Shown here piece after piece: positions 1-12,400 of a stretch of DNA of 64,000 nucleotides. Position numbers and translations under genes: made by a program. The notes under the pieces are model-generated. The model had not been told where the DNA came from. It was given only the letters and a program-made list of their open reading frames with translations, and ran no database searches. Within the stretch, counting starts at the first letter, position 1. Every line of letters starts with the position of its first letter. Where the stretch lies: NCBI RefSeq assembly GCF_021155765.1, contig NC_060117.1, positions 1,558,501 to 1,622,500 of the forward strand, written 5' to 3'. The DNA comes from Diprion similis. Taxonomy: Eukaryota; Arthropoda; Insecta; Hymenoptera; Diprionidae.

Positions 1-1230
1 CGTTATGATAATAACTCAATCTGATACAAGCGAAGCGCGAAGAGATGAAGTTCGTTCAGGTTGCCTATCGGAATTCAGAGCGAATCAACGGACACCAGGG
101 ATTCGGTTACACAGAAGCTCTGAACCGCGACGATCAAAGGGCTAATTAGTACAGTTAGAAATTAGTTAACGCCGAATATTGGCCTCATCCTTGAAAACGG
201 GACGGTCAAGTCCGGCAAGTCTGATCCTCATCTTACGGAGGAGGGGGAGAAGAGGAGTAGCAAGTATCATCATCGGGGTTCACTTCGCCGCTCGACACGC
301 AAGACCGAGTTTCTCAATTAGGAATTCCCGAAGGTATCTGGATATCTATCTATCCATCCATCCATCGGGTTTGGATTATGTAATCGCAGCTTCATCGTAA
401 TGAAAGCGGGAACAGATATATAGACAGAGAGGGACGAGGAAAATTGGACAGAATGAAAGATCAAAATTATTCATTCTCTCTCTCTCTCTCAATATTACAC
501 AAATCGGAACAGCCTCCGCGGATGTAAATAACACCGTATAACCTATTAAACCCATCGAGAATATTATATACACGAACAACATTTTCCCAATTAAGTGTAT
601 ATTATACATATATATACATATAGATATAGATATAGATATAGATATTGAACCACGAATTCCTGTTATACCTCTGTATTATATCCCCGGGATTACCAGAGGG
701 TTAAACAAGCATTCGAAGCGCTTCGATCAGCTACTGCCAAGTAGATGTATACATAAACCGAATCGCGATACCGCTGGTGGGGTTTCAGCGTATCATCGTC
801 ATCATGATCATCATCAAAGAGAGGAATTATTCAGCTCCACGGAATACATGTTGTACCTATGTGTATAGGTGCTTCTACAATCCGGTTCAGACTGCATATA
901 GATTCCAGGCATCTGGGGCTGCAACACCGATGCATATCTCTATGTCTGCGTTACAACTTGCTGAATGCAATGGCGGGGGGTAAAAATGTGGCTGTTTGTT
1001 GGTAGACCGATGTAATCGTACCCGTAACCGTCACCTCGATATATATATGTGCCTATGATCATTGCTCGATATCACCTGCAGCACGGACTAATACAGAATC
1101 TTTATTTTGCGGCTGATCAGTCACACGGCTGAGAATTATATTTATCGAAAATACCTGTTTATTTTTACACCATCGTATTAAGTGAGAAAAATCAAGACCG
1201 GTTTGATTCAACGATTTTTTTCTACGGTTA

Positions 1231-1420
1231 ACCGTTTTCAAATCGCAGACGTTCGACTGTACCGACCAATTGGAACGCGCGGCGCATCCGACCGTTACAC
1301 TTTAGCCGTGCGCCGATTGGCCCGCAACTTGAAAACGTTCCAGTTTGAAAACTGTCAGAGTCACGATCTTTCGGCTGAGACATATTCGTCTCGGAATTTC
1401 GGGCTGCGTGGCTTCGCGAG
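1231..1420 (+). promoter_or_regulatory. Candidate promoter and non-coding first exon
   Basis: This is a locally GC-richer patch in an AT-rich region. It holds a CCAAT motif at 1266-1270 and an inverted one (ATTGG) at 1316-1320. It ends in GCGAG followed by GTAATA at 1421, which would serve as a splice donor. It lies upstream of the iRhom coding exons on the same strand, so it could be a 5' non-coding exon of that gene. There is no TATA box and no direct evidence of transcription. This is inference from composition and motifs only. Confidence 0.2.
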
Positions 1421-3586
1421 GTAATAAAAGTTGATTAAAAAAAAACAAAAAAAAAAAAAATCTCTTTATATACTATTCCTCTCACTTGAATATACAGACA
1501 TAATCGTTGTATAATAATTACAAACCGGCAATTACTTGTTATGCGTATATTATAACAGTTTTTGGTATATACAACAGATATTACGTACTCAAGCTGCAGC
1601 GTGGATACGTAACTTGTAATTGTTATCCCTTCTTAACGGTGGCCCGTATTCCTTGGAATAATTTTTATTGCAGCGTTCACCTAATTACGGGTTATTATTA
1701 TTATTATTATCATTATTATTATACGTATACGAGTACTTGTGTTGAAACGCGTGCATGACACCGTTCACACATTGCCTCGTTCGCCTTCTTCCCACCTACA
1801 ATTAGCATATAATCTCATCAGTTTAATTCAAATCTCTTAATACTGCTTGTAGCAGTAGTTACACGTATACTTTATACAAAATTTACTTTTATTTTTTTCG
1901 GCCTCTAATTTTTTCTTGCCCGACAGTCAATTGTTGTTACTCGAGCGAGAAGTCGATACACAAACTTGAAAGATTTCTTTTTTTTTTCTTCTTTTATTTT
2001 TATTTTTTTTTTTTATTCCCTGCGTTTTTGACGTAAAAGTAAAACATATTGACAAATAAAAAATCTTAACACTCTTTCGAAACTCGCGACGGAACGTTTG
2101 GTACTATGTTAGAATTCTCGAAATTCCAGAACAGTTTCAGGGCGGAAAACTTCTTCGGTAGAATGCCGTCTGCATGTCTCTGTTGGGGTGTGAAACGCGG
2201 GTGTAGTTTAGGCAACAGGGCGTTATAGTTTCCGACCAGGAAACCAACTAAACGGGTTTAAGTTTAACGCATAAATACGTCAACCAGTTTCCACGTACCG
2301 AAACACTATCTTCAACCTTTGCGCGTCATATAACGAACGACGCAAGCCTTGATTCATGCAACACTAACGGCATACGAAGTTGTATAACCAATGGTCCACC
2401 CTCTACATCGATCTCTCCGTGCGAATCGGATCGTGAAATGATAAAATTTGCTTTGTATATGGGTTTTTTTATTTCTATTTTTATTTTTATTTCGACGACT
2501 TTTAAATTGTGAAGTTTCGAACAGCGTCAGGCGGGCCCCGTCCGAATCGTTTTGATTTCTGTCTTATCGACCGTCGGTAAAACAGAGCCATAGACTAGAA
2601 GATGCGCGTAGATCGCTAAGCTGACTTACAAATATATGCCTTACAGGTTTGTGCATAGGTATAACTCTAATATGCGGTGTGTGTCTGTGTATAGCACAAC
2701 ATTTTAGCCGGAAATTAAACGACTATATCACGAAGACATGATTTGGGGCCTCCCATACGTATGTATGTATACCTACAGAGCCATACGTTGGTAGGGTGCA
2801 TGGTAGAGATAAATAGGTGGTCGCATATATTCTTACCCGTATGAATCAACATCCGCAGAGCAAGGCGAGAAGCGAGGAGGAGAGACGAGAACGTAGGAGG
2901 TGACTGTGAGAAACTAATCGATACAACTCTAGCTGCGTTATTATGTTATGTATGGTGTACGAATCGGACTATACATATAGGTATACATATATCACATTCG
3001 TCATGTTGCGAAATCGGGAGAAAAAACTCAGCGCGTCGCTTACAAAAAAATTGCCAATATTCGCATGCATCGATATGCAATGGAAAAGAAACTTTTATTA
3101 TTACGTGACTATAATAATATAGTAGATAAAAATTTGTATAAAAAATTCTTAACAAAATTTGAGCAAAAAAAAAAAAAAAAAGAATGTAGCTCGATTCGAC
3201 GTGGAATGTATCCTATATATATATACCAAACGCCCTAGCGTCTTCGTATTCGTCTTCGTCGTCTATGGTCACCCGATCATTAATCGCAGTCAGTTGGTTA
3301 GGAGACCTGGGACCGTCCATTAACCTCGGTATTGTATACAGCCAGCAGCGGCATTATCTCGGTTCGCCGACCTGAGAATCAGACCCGGTATCCCAATCCT
3401 GCTTTTGACTTTTCACCGGGAATTTATCCCGACTATTTGCAAGGCATACAAAGAGTCTTGAATCAATTAACAATAAGACGAGGATCGATGCTAACGACAG
3501 TTGGTTGAAAGTGTTTTTTGAGAAAGATAAAAAAAAATTGTACATATATTAGGGTGACGCAAGAAAACCGACTTTTTTTTTTTTTA

Positions 3587-4119
3587 AGTCTCGCGTGACA
3601 AAATGTTAGTTTTTGATGTTTTGAGAGCCCACTCCAAAGGACAGTTAAAAAAAAAAATTTCAAGAGGTCGCTCCACATTTTTTAAAACGTCAGAAATCGT
3701 CAAAAATCGATTTTCTTTTTTATAATTTTTTTCTCGTTACGGTATAATTTTATAGACAAAAAAAAAATAAGTTTCCGAAAGTTTCAGTTCAAAATTTGAA
3801 CTTTGAAAGGTCGCTCATAATTTTTTTTCAATTTTTTGGCGCATTTCTTTAGATCTTTTCGAGCGACCTTTTAATATTCATATTAAAATTTCATACATTT
3901 TTTTTCTCTAATTTAGTAAGAAAGAATCTATAACAATACACCACGACATGAATTAAAAATCAAACAGAATACTGGAAATATAATTGTTTTAATTTAATTT
4001 TATGACGATTTTAGACATTTTAAAAAATTTGGAGCGACCTCTTAAAAATTTTTTTTATTGAGTTGCCCTTTGGAGTGGGCTCTTAAAACATCAAAATTAA
4101 CATTTTATCACACGGACTC
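3587..4119. repeat. Long inverted-repeat (foldback) element, about 115-bp arms
   Basis: The left arm (about 3587-3700) and right arm (about 4002-4119) are diverged reverse complements. Both carry the order 'GAGCCCACTCCAAAG' and then 'AGAGGTCGCTCCA'. The roughly 300-bp middle holds two more copies of the same core in opposite directions (GGTCGCTC near 3810, GAGCGACC near 3861), so the element is nested. It has no coding capacity. DNA just right of it (4120-4240) resembles part of the element at 14394-14704. It is most likely a non-autonomous DNA transposon; no clear target duplication was found. Confidence 0.55.
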
Positions 4120-6249
4120 AATAAAAAAATGATTTCATGTTTTTTTCCAACATTCTACTTGATAAAATATGTGACCAAATTTTTTTTCAAACATTTTTAT
4201 TGAACCGTTTATTTTTTATAAATATTTCAAGTCGGTTGCGATACTGAAAAAATTCTCAAAAATTCAGTGAATGACACAAAACACCCCCCGTTAAGGAAAA
4301 CGTGGGCCGAATTTTTTTTTTCTCTTTAACTGTTATAGAATACTTTTCTTCACAAAGTTTGAAATAATGTTGCGTGCGTAGTTTTTGAGACGCATAATTT
4401 TAAATAAAAAATTGAAAAACTAGGTATTTAGGAGAGAGAAAAAAAAATATCTTTCAATATACGTAAGCGGTAATAATTAAGGTGCAACAGAGAAGAAGAG
4501 AAGGGGTGAGAGAGGAAAATAATAACGACCAAAGTATGGGGTTGTGTATCGTAAACTTATAGAAAATTGAGAAAATTCCACGCGGTGAACTGATTGCGAA
4601 CTAATCAAAATCCCTCGGTTCGTTGCATCCATTGACGAAACGAAACAAAGCGTGGAGAACGAAAGAGATGAAGACGAGAGAGACTGTCTGCGGAAATGGA
4701 TGCGGCCGTGAATGTCTACGTAGCTAGATATTAATTATTGAGAAAATATCACGAACCCTTCGTTATACCATGTCGTATATATTACGGGTACACGTGTGTT
4801 CGAAGTACGAATACATGTGCAAATTTTTACACGTATTTCTTTCCGCTTCATTATTGTGATAATTGTACTCGTCGAAAATGAGAATGAATAAGAGAAAACG
4901 AGAAATGGAATGGAAAAAAAAAAACAATCTCACGACTTGGATAATTTTCCCAGGTTTCATTTATTCAAAATTGTTTTGCGAAAATTTATAGATACAATGA
5001 AGTAAAACAACGAATAGGAGGATGAAGGAGAATCCAATTTTGATATTATTAAATTTCCCCCTTTATTTTACGTTTGCAAATAACCTGTATATATATGTAT
5101 ATAGAATTTTTCTCTCTCATCTTGTCGTTATATTCCTTCAATATTTTTTCGCTCTTTGATCTTCCATCTGCGACCAAGGCTCAATCCGAAAGCTGGGCTG
5201 CTGATTGCGGGTATGAGCTTACAGCTTAACCCGTGACTTTACATTCTGAGAGAGAGAAAGAGAGAGAGATAAATAGACAGACAGACACGGACGCATTCAC
5301 GTCGTATGTAATATGTCGCGTGTCAAATAGTCCTGTATGTACGTATAGGTATGTGTATGTAAGCTTGGAAAGGGGGGGGGGGAGAAAAAAGGGGCGAAGC
5401 TGCAAGCTCGTTGCCGAGTCATGAATAGATGAGGACCGACAGATAGGATTCACCTTTCGGCAAACTGCAGCTGACCCCGGATGCACTGGAGGGTAAAACG
5501 AAAACGACGAAATCAGAAAGAAAGACAAATAAAATTTCTAAGACTTTATTTTTTACATTATTTTTCTTCCTGTGATATGAAAGTTTTTCAAAACTTATGC
5601 GAAAATGAGAAATAAATACGAAGAAAAGATAATGAAAAAAGTCTTGCGAAATATTAGCACGAGAATGTATTCACGGATTATTATTTTTTTTTTATTGATC
5701 AAGATTACGGCTGGATTACTTAAATACTGGAACGAAGGTTTTACCCGACTTACAATGATTTTTTCTATGACGTTACGTAGAATGTTACTGCAGGGTTAGA
5801 TATTTTAAAACACGTTGTATATTTGTGTTGTTAGGATTTTCCGAAGCTACGACCCCAGATTTTTATCGATCGACTGTAACAACCGTTCTTTTCCACTGCG
5901 AAACAATAATTACAATGAATAAATTAAACAAACGAAAATCATTTTCCACTACATTTTAAATGTGATTTCAAAAAGTCTCCATCATCGATCGTACAATATA
6001 AAACAATTTTTTAATATCAAGAATCCTACAGATGACCGGAGGACAAAATTTTATCTGTATACCTACAATATTCTTTTTTTTTTCAATACTTTTCCAAATA
6101 TTGTAATTTCCATCAATAATATGGTATGAAATTTGAACTACAGACGGTGTCCGCCAAAAAAAAAAAAAAAAAAAAAAATCAATTCCCAATTTCAAAACTT
6201 GAATATATCAACCGCAAAAATAACCCAACAATAATTTTCGTTTTCGCAG

Positions 6250-6455
6250 GCAATCATCGCCAGGTTCTGGGACGACGAGTACGTCGACGGGTTCCTCCTC
6301 GGGGGTCCAAGATGGCGGCGGCGTTGCCGGAGGAGGGGGAGGAATGGGCCTGGTGATAGGAGGAACGCCGCAGAGCATCAGCATGTACGCTGTAGGGGCG
6401 GGGGCGGCGGGGGGAAACGGAGGTGGGGGAGACGGGCTGCCCCCGAATATACAGC

Positions 6456-6495
<40 letters not shown>

Positions 6496-9400
6496 GCAAC
6501 AGCAACAGCAGCAGCAGCAACAGCAGCAGCAAACCGTCGGGGGCCAGCAGCAGCAGAGCACCGCCGCAGGGAGCGTTGGCAACCCCTCGAAAATGAGGTC
6601 GGAATCCCCGGGTAATCCGGCTTCTTCTGCAACGACCACTTCACCACCCGTGCCTTTGGCCGCAAGCCTCGCGAGGAGCGCCTCGGCCCCAACCGGGCCC
6701 AGACCCCACCACCTAAACGGACCCAACTTCATCGGCCAATCGAACGACGCCGCCGCCGTTCACAATCAGAGGCTACGGCGCACCCTAAGTCGCACCGAAA
6801 CCATCAAAAAGTAAGATATCTGAAGACTCGATGGTGTTTATTGAGTTTGTCGTAGAGTTCCGGCGAAACAGAGTCCGGACTATCACCGCCATCTTGTTGG
6901 CCGCCATTTACCGACGAACCGAAATTGTGGGAAGTTTTAATCGCGTATGTAAGTGGGTAGAGAGGTTGAGCTTATGTGATAAACACATTGCAATGTTAGC
7001 TGGTAATCAACATCGACGTTTCTACTTACTTATGTGCTTTTCAAACTTCCCGCAATTTTGGTTCGGAGGAATATGGCGGCCAAGATGAAGGCGATTGACT
7101 GGACTCTGTTTTGGTTTGTCACTTTGCAGCTCGCCTTATTTGGGGAGGAAAAAAATTGAAAACTAATGCAACCAGCCTGACAGTTAACCTAATTTATGCG
7201 TGACATGAATAATTTCAAAAACCAAAGAGTTACGATTTGCCTCCATTACAATTACGAAACTTAGGTTATATAGTGATAAAATGGCGCCGACGCCCAAGAC
7301 GTCTGACGTTATGAGGACATTTTCCAATACGGGCTCAACGTGATTTTTTAAAGAAGGGCGCGAGGGGGGGGGGGGAGGATCTTTTATTTATATTATATTT
7401 CTTAAAACAGAAGAACGAATCCTTATCGATATTTTATACATATCGTGAAAGAACGGAAAAAACTCTAGGAACGTAATCACAACGACGAGAAAAATGAAAT
7501 TTTTTTTTATCAAATAGAGAATAGATGGAATATCTTAAGCTTGAGAAATGTTTCAACTACAATCATCAAAATCACGTAGAAAATCCAATCAGTTGAATTC
7601 TACCGTTTCAAGTACATACCATAAATAAACCGTCGCTTCTTATACTATACATGTATATACGTATAGTTTATACCTATATGTATATCCGAATGGTTATGAC
7701 AGGAGGAGGAAGCATTATATTTCCGAACCGTGTTAATTTAATTACTCTCCGAGGTAAATTCTGAGAGTTAACGATCTCTCGTCGTAACTGAGATCCGTTA
7801 GTATCCATGTACAAGTTTTAACCCGGCTCGTGTATGTATAGGTAGGTATGTACTTAGTTATTACCTGACTCATATAGTAACGATACAGAGGGTGTCTGGT
7901 AATAACGCGGAGAGCATTCCCAATTTGGTTTGACGTGTATGGTTAAATGTTAATTTTTTTCTAAATTCAACCGATGATTCTATATTACCGATATCTGAGC
8001 AATCGTTAGATATTTTTTGAAAACGTGCAGATCACCTCGAGAAAACAAATTTTATTCCTATGTGAAGTTGAATTTAGCCGCATGAATTCGAATCGCGAGT
8101 GAAAACAAATTATTGCTCCGTTTTTTTTAAATAATTTAATTCGAAAATAGAATAGGTGTGACTTTTCGTTTTTTTTTTTCGTTCTGTGCTTGACGGACGT
8201 TTTATTTAATTCCAGTTACATAAAACGGGAAACGGCGACGTTTTTTGGCGTCGACGAAGACTCGGAGGCTCAGGAAAAGCAACGATGGCTCGAACGACGT
8301 AGACGAATGGCGTCTAGGAAGTACGGGGCTCTTCTGCCGGAACATAGACCTCCGGATCCTGACATAACCCGCGATGTACCCGACTCTTCAGAAATACCCG
8401 AGGTCAGTCTTCGATCCACCTTCTGACCTTCGTCCTACGTTTCCTTTTCATTTCTTTTTTTTTCTCATCACTCTCGTTCCACAGCTGCAGGCTTTTGAAA
8501 AATGCAAAAGATTTCAGGTATTGGGATTGTCACTTGCAATCCGCCGTATGGTGTGAAAAAATCAAACTAATGCAACCAGGTTAACGTCAGGTGACCTTTG
8601 ACCCTGCTTTTTCACGTATGGATAATAGGAAAGACGTATTATTAATTACGTTAAATAAATTTATGTGACATGAGTGATTCGGAAAGCTAATAATTACGCT
8701 TTGCCAACATTGAAATTAAAAACTTAGGTTATGTGGTGATAAAATGGCGTCGATAACCAAGACGCCTGACGTCATGAGGATATTTAAAACGTGTGTTCAT
8801 ATTGCATCTGATGCTGTTTTCAATTAAGAGAAAAAAAAAAGAAGTAAACGATGTTACGGGGAAAAAAGTTTTAAATTTGATCCGAATTTATTCGATTTTT
8901 CTTTCTTCATTTCGCAGGGTGTCACACTACGCAGATCGTGGCATCAGCCGGTCAGACGAAAGGATTCTGTAGCCAGAATGACGTTGTCCGGTCTTTCCTA
9001 CATGGTTACGGTAAGTTCTTTTTATTACATTTATATAGGTATAGATCACTGCACATGTGTACATACATACAGCTATAAAGTTAGTTTGTTTTATCGGACA
9101 ACTTTATACTTTCTTCAATTCTCCGCGCCTTTAGTAGAGGTATAAAATTTTCTTTACTATGCCCGTATAAGAAAGTGTCATTGGATTTTACCACACTGCG
9201 ATTGTCAGACGCGTAAAAGTTGATTTTTTATATATATAATTTTCGTGTGAAAAAGATAGATAATACACTTTATACAGAAGTTTTTTGACTTTCGTAGGTA
9301 ATTTCCAGAATTGTTACGTCGTTTGTTTTTTCCTTAAATATTTGAGAGCCGACACACCCTTTGTGTGGGCTTACAGTATACATCACGTAACGAGTATATT

Positions 9401-12400
9401 ATACGATACATGTTTATGCACAACGGATGGTAATTGTGCGATTATTAATTGATACAACTTGAGCGGTGGTTGGTTGGTTAGTTGGTTATAAGAGCCTCGC
9501 GTTAACCTGAAAGACGAAGAGACTGCGACGCTGAGAGGACAGCTGGGAGAGAGATCGAGAGGTTCTGAGTGTCTGAGACAGGCAGCAAGGAGGTTAATGT
9601 TACACGCTATTATATATCCTGCAGTACAGCCGGTGTATAATCTGATAACAATAATTACACTGAAATCTAATTACGAGAGTAAAAGAGAGAGACGGAGAGA
9701 AACGGAGAGAGAGAGAGAGAGAGTGGCGCATAATCGTTAGATTTACATTATAGCCTACCCGCAGCCCTTATTCTTTCATGTTATGGGTAGATATTAATTA
9801 TCATACGAAAATGGATCTTGGATGTATAGATAGAAATTAGACTGTTAGATATATAGATAACTCAAACTTGGACAGATGTTGTGGATAAACGATTACTCGA
9901 GACTTAGATAGATAGATATATAGATATATATCTATAGATAGACGATAACTCAAGACTTAGATAGATACCATAGATAGACGACAAATCAATCCGTGGATAG
10001 ATATTATGGATAGACGATAACTCAAGACTTAAACAGATATTATAGATAGACGACAACTCAAGCCTTTGATAGACATTGTAGATAGACGATAAGTCAAGCC
10101 TTGTATATTATAGATAGACGATAACTCAAGACTTGAACAGATGTTGTAGATGGAGGATAACTCAAGATTTAAATAGATATTATAGATATATAGACGATAA
10201 CTCGAGATTTAGACAGATATTATAGATAGACGATAACTCAAGATTTAAATAGATATTATAGATAGACGACAACTCAAGCCTTGTATAGATATTATAGATA
10301 GACAATAACTCAAGATTTAAATCGATATTATAGATAGACGATAACTCAGGACTTGAACAGATTTTATACATGGAGGATAAGTCATGACTTAAATAGGTCT
10401 TATAGATAGAGGATAACTCACGATTTGTATTATTTTAGATAGATATTATAGATAGACGATAACTCAAGATTTAAATAGATATTATAGATAGACGACAACT
10501 CAAGCCTTTGATAGATATTGTAGGTAGACGATAAGTCAAGCCTTGTATAGATATTATAGATAGACAATAACTCAAGATTTAAATCGATATTATAGATAGA
10601 CGATAACTCAGGACTTGAACAGATTTTATACATGGAGGATAAGTCATGACTTAAATAGGTCTTATAGATAGAGGATAACTCACGATTTGTATTATTTTAG
10701 ATAGATATTATAGATAGACGATAACTCAAGATTTAAATCGATATTATAGATAGACGATAACTCAGGACTTGAACAGATTTTATACATGGAGGATAAGTCA
10801 TGACTTAAATAGGTCTTATAGATAGAGGATAACTCACGATTTGTATTATTTTAGATAGATATTATAGATAGACGATAACTCAAGCCTTAGATAGATATTA
10901 TAGATAGACGATAACTCAAGCCTTGGATAGATCTCATAGATAGACGATAATCTGCGACAGATCTTATAGATAGACGATAAATGAAGAGCCACTGACTGTC
11001 CATATCCATTTTTTTTTTACTTTCACAAGAATCAACCTTTTCTCCTGCAATCCTAAAACCTTATGCAGGTACCGTCACTTCCCATCCCTACGTTCCAATA
11101 TTTTATTGATTGCGTCGTCTGTCGCCGCCTGAAGTAAGGAATCAGAATGATCTATCTACTTTTCTCTAAGTAAACTAGAGACTCAGGGGATCGAAATTTG
11201 AAGCTTTGAGCATAGCAGGGCAGCGTGTCACGTCAGTTCTAATCCCTGCCTTCTGGTTTTAGTGTATACACGCATATACATACATACATACATACTTATA
11301 TATATACACATATACAATATGTACAGAAAATCCTTTCGGGAAAAGCCCTGAGGACTGGAAGACTAGAAGACCTGAATTTATAAGCCTCGGCGATCCCGTC
11401 ACTCTCTCTTCTTCACTTGCCTTTACTTCCCTCCATACTTCTCTTCCCTCACCTTCCATTGTCTCGACAGAATTTTCGGCGTGCCGAACACTGCCTGGAT
11501 AACGGACTATCTCTACCCTGTTTTCTCTCTCTTTCTCTCTCTCTCTCTCCCTCCTTGCTTTCAGTTTTGACTTTCCAACCCACCTCCTCCTACTCCTCCT
11601 CCTCCTCCTCCTCCTCCTCGATTTTCTCCCCCCTTGAAACTCCCCATCGCGAACAGGAGACTCAAACAATACCTTCTGTGCTCCACCAAAGTACATATGT
11701 ACATATTTCTGTGTATAATTTTATATAAAGCCGAAAGTTGCACGGAGTGACAACAATTGATTATTATTATTATCATTATTATTAATATTATTATCAGCAT
11801 CATCATCATTATCATTATCCTTATTATTATGCATTCTTAATCTAATTTTCTTTCCATAAAAGTTGAAAACAAGGGAAAAATTCTGTCAAGTTTACTTTTG
11901 CTCGAATTGAGTGATTAGCTTTCACATATATTATTTGATGTATTCGATTTTTTTTTTTTCTTCTAATACTCTACGTTTTCTTTATTTGTTAAAATTATTA
12001 TCGAAAAGAGAAAAAAAATCAACGTTTTCCGTTAATTATCTTAAAAATTAACGTTCTTACTCTTGGCTTGTGACGCAGAAATCTGTATTACCGGCATATA
12101 AAAGACGTCCTTGCGGTCGCTAAGGCTGAGCCTTAATTAAGGCATAGATTTTTTTCATTCCCAATTATGTAACACAAATTTGCCAGGTTATTCGTATCGA
12201 TATTTTATACAATATAACACCTGACTGACTTTATAATAATAATAATAATAATAATGATAGTGAGAATAATAATAATACGAATGATAATTATAATATTAAT
12301 AGGTCAAAACAAATCGGGCAAAAATATTGAGATTTTTTAACAACAAAGTCTTCTTCTTTTTTGTTTTCTTTTAATTAACTGCCGTTTCACGTGATACAGG

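Larger units (their letters stand above)
1..6249. other. Non-coding DNA upstream of, or in the first intron of, iRhom
   Basis: I see no supported coding exon here. The short open frames are low-complexity or chance. The first iRhom exon I can support starts at 6250 directly after a TTTTCGCAG acceptor, and its frame is open to its first base, so at least one earlier exon probably lies in this stretch or beyond the left edge. Simple repeats include (CT)n near 476-490, GATATA repeats near 622-646, and poly-A/T runs. An inverted-repeat element sits at 3587-4119 and a candidate promoter/first exon at about 1231-1420; both are listed separately. Confidence 0.6.

Noticed and set aside
6208-6732. Poly-Cys and poly-Leu frames on the minus strand at 6208-6732
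   Set aside because: They are the reverse reading of the CAA/CAG tract and of GC-rich iRhom coding sequence.
10180-10633. Repetitive minus-strand frames (LSSIYNIY repeats)
   Set aside because: They are translations of the ~36-bp minisatellite inside an intron; nothing suggests expression.
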